NCBI GenBank assembly: GCA_025774615.1
Contig: JALGVQ010000153.1
Span: 1 to 6,884, forward strand
DNA length: 6,884 nucleotides
Source: a bacterium
GTDB taxonomy: Bacteria > Blakebacterota > Blakebacteria > Blakebacterales > Blakebacteraceae
Direction of reading: 5' to 3'
In this document: in pieces, positions 1 to 6,278 of the stretch
How positions within the stretch are numbered: the first letter of the stretch is position 1
Layout of the letters: every line of letters starts with the position of its first letter
Notes under the pieces: generated by a model
Databases searched by the model: none
What the model saw: only the letters and a program-made list of their open reading frames with translations
Told to the model about the DNA's origin: nothing
Translations under genes and position numbers: made by a program

Positions 1-2
1 TC

Positions 3-287
3 GATCTGGATGCGGTAGAGCATGAAGCAATATGGAATGAGCAGGAGAACCAGGTTGAGTTGTACGCCCGGTTCACCGCTCCGCAGGAGATCCGGGTGGA
101 TCCTGCCGGCGAGTCCTTCTCCTTCGATACCGGTGACCGGGTGCTGCTTGAGATCAGTCGCAAGTTTATCCTCCCCGACCTGGAACGTTCTCTCGAACGC
201 TTCGGCCTCCAGAGTCAGGCGGTTTACACCGACGAGAGGGATTGGTTCGCGCTCCTGCTGCTCCGGAAGGTGAGACCGGGTGACTGA
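3..287 (+). CDS. egtD: L-histidine N-alpha-methyltransferase (EgtD-type), C-terminal part, 5' end outside window
   Basis: Partial gene: the reading frame is open from base 3 to a TGA at 285-287, giving the last 94 residues. EgtD uses S-adenosylmethionine to trimethylate the alpha-amino group of histidine to hercynine, the first step of ergothioneine synthesis, in the cytoplasm. The fragment begins DLDAVEHEAIWNEQENQVEL, matching the family's conserved FEHxAxWN region and the following Glu-rich strand. Further on is LLEISRKF (bases 144-167). Its E and S (bases 150-152 and 156-158) align with the Glu282/Ser284 pair that contacts the substrate in the mycobacterial enzyme, which supports histidine rather than another amino acid as substrate. 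The end, TDERDWFALLLLRK, is the usual family C-terminus. The SAM-binding fold lies outside the window and could not be checked. The gene overlaps the next by 8 bases, so the two are almost certainly co-transcribed. A broader DUF2260-type amino-acid betaine methyltransferase is the main alternative. Confidence 0.85.
   Translation, partial: DLDAVEHEAIWNEQENQVELYARFTAPQEIRVDPAGESFSFDTGDRVLLEISRKFILPDLERSLERFGLQSQAVYTDERDWFALLLLRKVRPGD
267..273 (+). promoter_or_regulatory. Ribosome binding site of the Mo-oxidoreductase/desulfurase gene
   Basis: AAGGTGA, a good match to the 3' part of the Shine-Dalgarno consensus AAGGAGGTGA, ends 6 bases before the GTG at 280. It lies inside the end of the methyltransferase gene. 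It decides the start: the in-frame TGA at 271-273 blocks any earlier start, and GTG 280 is the first start codon after it. The site sits within the last codons of the upstream gene, so translation of the two genes is probably coupled. Confidence 0.7.
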
Positions 288-3200
288 ACAGGATGGGCCG
301 AGCGAGGTGAAGCGCGAGACCCGGGATGGGCTGTGCGGGATCTGTCCCGCCGGCTGCTGGGTCCGGATCACCCTCGAGAATGGTCGGCTGGTTGATATCG
401 AACCGCAGCCTGACCACCCACTGGGGATGATCTGCACCATCGGCCAGCACGCTCCTCAGATCGTCCATGATCCCGACCGTATACAGACCCCGTTGAGACG
501 AGCGGGTCCGAAAGGTTCTCTCGAGTTCGAACCGATAAGCTGGGATGAGGCGTATGAGACCATCAGCGAACGGTTCACCAGCCTCAAGGCGGAATACGGC
601 CCGGAGGTAATCGCCATCTACACCGGTCGCGGCAGTTTCGACATGGCCATGTGCGACCTGCTGCAGCCGGCGGAGGCGGCAGTCTCGAGCGCCTCGAACA
701 TCCTCTTCCCCTTCGGTTCACCCAATACCCTCGGAGTGGGCGCCCTCTGTTACGTCTCCTTCGCCATGATCGCCCCCCACGTGACCATGGGGGAGATGCT
801 CATTACCATGGACACTGATGTCGATCAGTCGGAACTGATTGTGCTGTGGGGAGCCAATCCCGCTACCGACTCACCTCCATCGCTCCACCATCGCGTCCTG
901 AGGGCACGGGAGCGGGGAGCGGATGTGGTGGCCATCGATCCCCGACGTACAGCGACTGCCAGACAGACTGACGCCGAATGGATCGGGATACGGCCGGGCA
1001 CCGACGGCGCCCTTGCCCTGGGCATGATCAACGTCCTCATCGAGGAAGAGCTGTACGACGAGGGCTTTGTGCGCGACTGGACGGTCGGGTTCGGGGAACT
1101 GAGCCAGATGACACAGCACTACCGGCCGGAGGTTGTGGAATCGATAACCGGTGTGCCGGCGGCGACGGTCGTGGATCTGGCCCGGCGCCTCGCCGCGGCG
1201 CGCGGCGCCTCTCCGGTCATGTACACAGGACTCGAGTACTCCGACAGCGGTGTCCAGGCGATCCGGGCCGTGTTCGTCCTCTGGGCGCTGGCGGGACAGC
1301 TCGATGTTCCCGGTGGGCTCGTCTTTCAGATGAAGGAGAACCAGTTCCCGCAGAACCGGAGCCACCTGATCCCCAATCCCGATCCACGCAAGGCTCCTGG
1401 ACGTGACCGGTTCCCGATCTACAGCGAGTATCGAGGGGAATCACACGCCATAGCGTTACCCGACGCAGTATTGCGGGGGGTTCCCTATCAGATCAGGGCC
1501 CTCATCATCCTGGGGGGCTCGATCATCACTTCATGGCCACGGCCCGAAGTGTGGCGCGAAACACTCGGGGCGCTCGACTTTCTGGTGACCGTCGACAGGT
1601 ATCTCACCGCCGATGCCGCTTATGCCGACATCGTGCTCCCGGCGACGACGATGTTCGAGATCACTTCCTTCATGCGGTACGGTCCACTCTTCAAGATCAG
1701 GGAGAAACTGATCGAACCGGTGAGTGAGGCCAGGAACGATTTCCTGATCCTGACCGAGCTGGCCGATCGTCTGGGCTATGGTCATCTCTACCCACGGAAT
1801 GAAGAGGAGATCCTCGAGCGGGCGCTCGAAGACTCTCCCTGGACAGTGGCTGAAGTCCGCGAGGCAGGAGGTTCGGTCCAGGTCCCGACGGTCATGATGG
1901 AATACAGGAAGTGGGAGAAAGGACGGCTCCGGCGGGACGGGAAGCCGGGATTCGATACCCCGAGCGGGAAATTCGAGATCGCATCCTCGATCCTGGCCGA
2001 ACACGGGTATGATCCGTTGCCGGTCTACACCGAACCGGCCGAGGGGCCGCTGGCCAACCGGGAGCTTGCGGAGCGGTTTCCACTGGTGCTCAACACCGGC
2101 GGACGCACCCCCTTCGACTTCCGCAGCCAGCATCACGGTGTATCAGGTCTCAGGGAGAAGCATCCGGATCCTACCGTGAGCATGAACCACCTTGATGCCG
2201 CCGATCGCGGGATCGGGGAGGGGGATCTGGTGGAGGTCGTCTCGCCGCGGGGACGGGTCCGGTATCGGGCCATGGTGACAGAGAACATGGTTCGCGGGGC
2301 AGTGGACGCCAGCCAGGGGGGTGGAGGACCGCTCGGCTCGAAGGCCTGGCAGGAGTGCAACGTCAACGACCTGACCGATCTTCAGCGCCACGATCCCATC
2401 AGCGGCTTCCCGGTCTACAAGTCCCTGCTCTGTGAGATCGATAAGGTAGGAGCAGGCTCCGCGTCGTCGATCATCCAGGGTGGTGAACATGATGATCTGG
2501 AAGCAGAGGATGAGAGTCTCAAACCCTCCGAACCACCACGGATGATCTATCTCGACCACAACGCTACTACCGCGATCCACCCAGAAGTGCTGGAAGCCAT
2601 GCTTCCCGCGCTCGCGGAGGACAGTTGGGGTAATCCCTCGAGCATCTACCAGAAGGGCAGTCACGTGAAGGCCGCTGTGGAAAGGGCCAGGCGCACGGTC
2701 GCGCAGTTGGTGGGCTGCACCGCTCGCAGGATCACTTTCACCGGAAGTGGTTCTGAAGCGAACAACATGGCGATCAAGGGTATGGCGCTTGCCGTGCCCC
2801 GTGGACGGCACATCATCACCTCCACGATCGAACATCCGGCGGTATTGCAGACCTGCCTCGCACTCGAGTCGGCAGGATACGAGATCACCCGTCTGCCGGT
2901 GGGTCGGGACGGTTTGATCGATCCTGAAGCCTTCAGTGACGCCCTGCGTTCTGATACCACCCTGGCCACGATCATGTTCGCCAACAACGAAGTCGGTTCG
3001 GTGCAGCCGATCTCGCGGATGTCAGCGATCGCACGGGAGAAGGGTGTGCCATTCCATACAGACGCTGTCCAGGCGCTGGGGAAGGTCCCGCTCGACATGG
3101 ATGGGCTGGGTGTCGATATGGCATCGTTCTCTGCCCACAAGATCCAGGGGCCGAAAGGTGTTGGAGCACTGTACATCCGGGCCGGTGTGGAACTCTCTCC

Positions 3201-3702
3201 ACTGGTGCATGGGGGAGGACAGGAGCGGGGCATGCGCGCCGGCACCGAGAATGTGGCCGGGATCATCGGTTTCGGGAAAGCCGGTGAACTTGCGCAGCGG
3301 CGTCTCTACGCTGATGCGATGAATGAAGTCGAACGACTGCGGGATCGGCTGGAAGAGGGAGTTCTCGATCTGGTGCCGGAGGCGAAACGGAATGGTTCTG
3401 CGACCTCATGCCTGCCGAACACGCTGAATATGACCCTGCCCGGCATCAGAGGTGAATCACTCGTCCTGGCCCTGGATCCGCTTGGAGTTTTCTTCTCCTC
3501 CGGATCAGCCTGCAAGTCGGGTGATCCCGATCCCTCCCACGTATTGCTCGCCATCGGTCTGAGTGTGGATGATGCCCACTGCTCGGTACGATTCTCCCTC
3601 GGTCCTGATCTCTCCGAGGAAGATATCGACATCACTCTGGAGCGTCTTGAACAGACACTGAACGATACCATGAGCGCGGTGCGTTTCGTTGGCTGCCGCT
3701 GA
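280..3702 (+). CDS. Fusion of bis-pterin molybdenum oxidoreductase and cysteine desulfurase; candidate oxygen-independent ergothioneine synthase
   Basis: One uninterrupted frame of 1140 residues starting at GTG 280. Residues 19-52 hold C19-x2-C22-x3-C26-x25-C52, the 4Fe-4S motif of the DMSO-reductase superfamily. The molybdopterin oxidoreductase domain follows, with GSPN at 146-149 and C157 placed as the likely Mo/W ligand, as in polysulfide and thiosulfate reductases and formate dehydrogenases; WGANP and DPRRT follow. The dinucleotide-binding domain is about 600-722. After a Ser/Gly- and acid-rich linker (about 722-753), residues 755-1140 form a NifS/IscS-type desulfurase: YLDHNATT near 757, GSGSEANN at 822-829, H852, D928, Q931, PLP lysine K954 in SAHK, and persulfide cysteine C1078 in SSGSAC. 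Its length (386) is close to that of free-standing enzymes. There is no Tat or other signal peptide, so it is cytoplasmic. Beside a hercynine-making methyltransferase, I infer transfer of cysteine-derived sulfur to hercynine. The desulfurase could instead only sulfurate the Mo site. Domains are certain; the overall reaction is inferred. Confidence 0.93.
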   Translation: MTEQDGPSEVKRETRDGLCGICPAGCWVRITLENGRLVDIEPQPDHPLGMICTIGQHAPQIVHDPDRIQTPLRRAGPKGSLEFEPISWDEAYETISERFTSLKAEYGPEVIAIYTGRGSFDMAMCDLLQPAEAAVSSASNILFPFGSPNTLGVGALCYVSFAMIAPHVTMGEMLITMDTDVDQSELIVLWGANPATDSPPSLHHRVLRARERGADVVAIDPRRTATARQTDAEWIGIRPGTDGALALGMINVLIEEELYDEGFVRDWTVGFGELSQMTQHYRPEVVESITGVPAATVVDLARRLAAARGASPVMYTGLEYSDSGVQAIRAVFVLWALAGQLDVPGGLVFQMKENQFPQNRSHLIPNPDPRKAPGRDRFPIYSEYRGESHAIALPDAVLRGVPYQIRALIILGGSIITSWPRPEVWRETLGALDFLVTVDRYLTADAAYADIVLPATTMFEITSFMRYGPLFKIREKLIEPVSEARNDFLILTELADRLGYGHLYPRNEEEILERALEDSPWTVAEVREAGGSVQVPTVMMEYRKWEKGRLRRDGKPGFDTPSGKFEIASSILAEHGYDPLPVYTEPAEGPLANRELAERFPLVLNTGGRTPFDFRSQHHGVSGLREKHPDPTVSMNHLDAADRGIGEGDLVEVVSPRGRVRYRAMVTENMVRGAVDASQGGGGPLGSKAWQECNVNDLTDLQRHDPISGFPVYKSLLCEIDKVGAGSASSIIQGGEHDDLEAEDESLKPSEPPRMIYLDHNATTAIHPEVLEAMLPALAEDSWGNPSSIYQKGSHVKAAVERARRTVAQLVGCTARRITFTGSGSEANNMAIKGMALAVPRGRHIITSTIEHPAVLQTCLALESAGYEITRLPVGRDGLIDPEAFSDALRSDTTLATIMFANNEVGSVQPISRMSAIAREKGVPFHTDAVQALGKVPLDMDGLGVDMASFSAHKIQGPKGVGALYIRAGVELSPLVHGGGQERGMRAGTENVAGIIGFGKAGELAQRRLYADAMNEVERLRDRLEEGVLDLVPEAKRNGSATSCLPNTLNMTLPGIRGESLVLALDPLGVFFSSGSACKSGDPDPSHVLLAIGLSVDDAHCSVRFSLGPDLSEEDIDITLERLEQTLNDTMSAVRFVGCR
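2443..2541 (+). other. Inter-domain linker of the fusion protein
   Basis: Residues 722-754 join the molybdopterin dinucleotide-binding domain to the desulfurase. The stretch is first small and polar (Gly, Ala, Ser), then acidic (HDDLEAEDES), then Pro-rich just before MIYLDHNATT. It looks flexible and unstructured. There is no stop codon and no slippery run here. ATG 2542 at the start of the desulfurase part has no Shine-Dalgarno sequence before it (upstream is ccaccacgg), so separate internal translation of the desulfurase looks unlikely. Confidence 0.7.
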
Positions 3703-3799
3703 TCTGGTCGATTGATTTATCAGTCGGACCGAACCAGTACCTGATTCATTCCGTACACAGTATATCGGTCCGATTTCAATCAGAACGCAGACCAACAGG
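3703..3799. other. Intergenic gap between the fusion gene and the first permease
   Basis: 97 bases, visibly more AT-rich than the flanking genes. They contain the paired dyad described separately and an AT-rich TATATC at 3761-3766 that could be a -10 element. No well-spaced -35 partner is visible: TTGATT at 3712-3717 is too far away and CTGATT at 3741-3746 is only 14 bases off. No hairpin followed by a run of T is seen, so I cannot place a terminator for the upstream unit. The gap probably separates two transcription units, because the gene content changes completely across it. Confidence 0.4.
3724..3773. repeat. Two TCGGwCCGA dyads forming a spaced inverted repeat
   Basis: TCGGACCGA at 3724-3732 and TCGGTCCGA at 3765-3773. 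Each is itself a palindrome around a single central base. The two copies are exact reverse complements of each other. Their centres are 41 bases apart, close to four helical turns, so both would face the same side of the DNA. They lie upstream of the permease start, and the second overlaps the only -10-like stretch. This layout suits a dimeric repressor or regulator. It could also be one 9-base-pair stem with a 32-base loop in RNA. No regulator gene is present to support the operator reading. Confidence 0.45.
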
Positions 3800-3800
3800 A
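3795..3800 (+). promoter_or_regulatory. Weak ribosome binding site deciding the first permease start
   Basis: ACAGGA ends 5 bases before ATG 3806. An ATG at 3800 in the same frame overlaps this element and so would have no usable ribosome binding site. ATG 3806 also gives MHDLFQDLRFALR, the way ADOP proteins usually begin. I therefore prefer 3806, although the alternative adds only two residues. Confidence 0.5.
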
Positions 3801-3805
3801 TGAAC

Positions 3806-6214
3806 ATGCACGATCTATTCCAGGATCTCAGGTTCGCGCTGAGAACACTTCGCAAGCGGCCTGATTTCACCGCCGTGGCTCTCATCACTCTGGCTCTCGG
3901 TATCGGAGCCAACTCAGCCATCTTCAGCGTGGTACACACCGTCCTGCTGCAGCCGCTTCCCTTCGAGGAACCCGACCGCCTGGTGCAGGTATGGGAATCA
4001 AGGGTCGATCGCGGCTGGGATCGCGCCTCGGTCGCCCCGGGGAACTTCTGGGATCTCAAGGAGATGAATCGGACCTTCGAGGATCTCGGACTGTTCTCAG
4101 GAGCGAGCATGAACCTCACCGGCAGTGAGTTCCCCGAACGGATAAGTGCCGGACGGGTATCGGCCGGTTTCTTCACGATCCTTGGAGTACAGCCGGTGAT
4201 GGGGCGCACTCTTCTGGCTGGTGAGGATGATCCTGGCCAGGACACCCAGGTGGCCATGCTTGGGCACAGTTTCTGGCAGTCCCATTACGGTGGTGACATC
4301 AGGGTCCTCGATCAGGCACTGATGCTGGATGGAAGAAGTTATACGATCGTCGGTGTGCTCCCCCGGGGTGAACCGTGGTTGGACTTTGGTGATGTCTTCA
4401 TCCCCTACGTCCGGAACCCTGACGCGACCAGGAGTAGTTTCGAAGTAGCCGTGATCGGTCGCCTCTCACCCGGAGTGGCATTTGATACAGCTCTTGCCGA
4501 TCTGAACTCGATCGCCGGACAGCTTGCCGAGACCTATCCCGAGCAACTGGAAGGTATCGGGATAGCCATGGGATCGTCGAGTGAATGGGTGGCCGATGAC
4601 AATCTGCGGCTGGCGCTTACGGTCCTCTTTGCTGCCGTCGGACTGCTTCTGCTGATCGCCTGTGTGAACATCGCCAACCTGCTCATGGCCCGGGCGACGG
4701 CTCGCCACCGGGAGATGGCGCTGCGCGCCGCTCTTGGTGCCGGTCGTTCCCGGATCATCCGACAGGTGATCACCGAGAGTCTGCTCCTGGGCATCATCGG
4801 ATCAGGCCTCGGGCTCCTGCTCGCCAGTGGTGCAGTGAGGCTTATCCAGGTCCTTGAACCTGCCGGTATACCGAGGATCGCCGATATCGGACTCAACGGA
4901 ACAGTGCTCGGTTTCACGGCCCTGATCGGACTTCTTGCAGGAGTGATCTCAGGACTCATACCAGCTCTGCAGATCCCCTACGCCAGTTCCGCCACAGCAC
5001 TGCGTTCAGGTGACCGTTCATCTACCGGATCACGTTCGGCCAAACGTCTCAGAAACATTCTGGTCGGTGCTGAGGTCGCTCTCTCCCTGATCCTGCTGAT
5101 CGGGGCAGGGCTGCTGGTGCGCAGTTTCAGCGAATTGCTGGGAGTGGATCAGGGATTCGCTACTGAGAACCGCCTCGTCTTCTCGGTAACCATCCCAGAT
5201 GACATGGACGGCGACCGACACAGCACGATACGGAATGACTATCTAGACCGGATCAAAGCGATTCCGCAGGTACTCTCTGCCGCCGCGGTGAATGTCCGGC
5301 CGCTCATCGACGGCAGTACCGGTATGGGGATTCTGCCGCAGGGACATCCCCCGGAAGCAGAAGCTGATATACCGTGGGCCAGCTGGCGGATGATAACGCC
5401 CGATTATTTCGAATCGATCGGAATCCCGCTGATCCGGGGTCGGACATTCAACGAGGACGAGCGGATCGCTGAGCCGTGGCGGGTGATCATCAGTGAACGA
5501 CTGGCTGACGAGATGTGGCCGGGAGAGGATCCGATCGGCCGTACAGCACTCCTCTGGAAGGGGCAGGGTGACCGGCCGGCGGAGGTGATCGGTGTGGTCG
5601 GCAACATGACCGAACGCGGACTCGCTGATGGTCCCACATTGGCTACGTATGTTCCTTATCTTGCTGCAGCCTGGTCGCCGATGCACCTCGTCATCCACAC
5701 CACCGCCGCGCCTGAGGCGATCGTGCCAGATCTGCGTGCGATCCTTGCCGATATCCATCCCGACCTGCCGATCTCGAACATCACCAACATGGATGAGATG
5801 GTGGGTCTCTCTGTGGCCGCGCGCCGGTTCAACATGCTGCTGTTGACGATCTTCTCGGGAGTAGCGCTCCTTCTGGCCCTGGCCGGGATCTTCGGGGTGC
5901 AGTCTTACTCTGTTACGAGCCAGACGGCTGAGATCGGTATCCGTGTGGCACTCGGCGCGAACAGGAGACAGGTGCTCGGACACATCATCCGCGGTGGAAT
6001 GAGACCGACACTCATCGGAGTAGTGATGGGGATCATCGGTGCTCTACTCCTCTCACGCCTGATGGCCAGCCTGCTGTTCGGCATAAGGGCAGGTGATCCA
6101 TTGACCTACCTGGCAGTGGCACTGGTCCTGACCTTTGCTGCGTACATTTCATGTTATCTACCAGCACGGAGGGCTCTGAAGATCGATCCGGTGGTCGCTC
6201 TCAGGCAGGAGTAG
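3806..6214 (+). CDS. ADOP-type ABC transporter permease with duplicated MacB/FtsX units, no ATPase domain
   Basis: About 802 residues, a normal length for the acidobacterial duplicated orphan permease family. The N-terminus DLRFALRTLRKRPDF, followed by the membrane segment around ITLALGIGANSAIFS, is the family signature. Numbering from ATG 3800, predicted membrane segments are near 24-48, 271-297, 320-345, 365-388, 420-443, 679-703, 737-760 and 768-790. Two periplasmic MacB-type core regions (about 50-265 and 450-675) separate them, giving two FtsX-like units. Both halves carry the cytoplasmic loop motif: MALRAALGAGRSRIIRQV in the first and IGIRVALGANRRQVLGHI in the second. There is no Walker A or B motif, so any ATPase partner is encoded elsewhere. 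By analogy with MacB it sits in the inner membrane and may couple ATP hydrolysis to periplasmic work such as efflux. Its substrate cannot be read from sequence. It ends in ARRALKIDPVVALRQE, the common family tail, so it is complete. Confidence 0.92.
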   Translation: MHDLFQDLRFALRTLRKRPDFTAVALITLALGIGANSAIFSVVHTVLLQPLPFEEPDRLVQVWESRVDRGWDRASVAPGNFWDLKEMNRTFEDLGLFSGASMNLTGSEFPERISAGRVSAGFFTILGVQPVMGRTLLAGEDDPGQDTQVAMLGHSFWQSHYGGDIRVLDQALMLDGRSYTIVGVLPRGEPWLDFGDVFIPYVRNPDATRSSFEVAVIGRLSPGVAFDTALADLNSIAGQLAETYPEQLEGIGIAMGSSSEWVADDNLRLALTVLFAAVGLLLLIACVNIANLLMARATARHREMALRAALGAGRSRIIRQVITESLLLGIIGSGLGLLLASGAVRLIQVLEPAGIPRIADIGLNGTVLGFTALIGLLAGVISGLIPALQIPYASSATALRSGDRSSTGSRSAKRLRNILVGAEVALSLILLIGAGLLVRSFSELLGVDQGFATENRLVFSVTIPDDMDGDRHSTIRNDYLDRIKAIPQVLSAAAVNVRPLIDGSTGMGILPQGHPPEAEADIPWASWRMITPDYFESIGIPLIRGRTFNEDERIAEPWRVIISERLADEMWPGEDPIGRTALLWKGQGDRPAEVIGVVGNMTERGLADGPTLATYVPYLAAAWSPMHLVIHTTAAPEAIVPDLRAILADIHPDLPISNITNMDEMVGLSVAARRFNMLLLTIFSGVALLLALAGIFGVQSYSVTSQTAEIGIRVALGANRRQVLGHIIRGGMRPTLIGVVMGIIGALLLSRLMASLLFGIRAGDPLTYLAVALVLTFAAYISCYLPARRALKIDPVVALRQE

Positions 6215-6261
6215 ACGCGAACATTCAAACCATTTCTGCATGGGGGCCTTCTAATCAGTTG

Positions 6262-6270
6262 AAAAGGGGA
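6262..6270 (+). promoter_or_regulatory. Ribosome binding site of the second permease
   Basis: AAAAGGGGA lies 8 bases upstream of ATG 6279 and is purine-rich with a GGGGA core. It supports ATG 6279 as the start, even though this gives the protein about 22 extra residues before the conserved LLHDLRFALRQL start of the family. The preceding 6215-6261 shows no clear promoter or terminator, so readthrough from the first permease is plausible. Confidence 0.55.
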
Positions 6271-6278
6271 CGATTTCC

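Noticed and set aside
22-273. Alternative + frame over the methyltransferase end
   Set aside because: The translation is Ser/Arg/Pro-rich without family similarity, whereas the other frame gives a clear EgtD C-terminus.
2443-2541. Frameshift or missed stop codon creating an artificial fusion
   Set aside because: The frame continues without interruption through a plausible flexible linker, both domains are complete in the same frame, and there is no homopolymer run at the junction.
2143-2835. Long antisense open frame (230 codons) across the domain junction of the fusion gene
   Set aside because: It mirrors a well-supported coding gene in GC-rich DNA, its translation shows no recognisable domain or regular hydrophobic pattern, and no ribosome binding site is evident. 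It is a shadow frame.
3712-3766. Sigma-70 promoter upstream of the first permease
   Set aside because: A -10-like TATATC exists, but no -35 element at 16-18 bases could be found (nearest candidates are 14 or more than 40 bases away), so I did not list a promoter.
3724-3790. Intrinsic terminator for the fusion gene formed by the two TCGG/CCGA arms
   Set aside because: The loop would be 32 bases and only a short ATTT follows the second arm, so it lacks the compact stem and T-run of a Rho-independent terminator.
5243-5983. Antisense open frame of 246 codons inside the first permease
   Set aside because: It is rich in Arg, His and Asp with no recognisable motif, and it lies fully opposite a clear ADOP gene. 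It is a by-product of codon composition.
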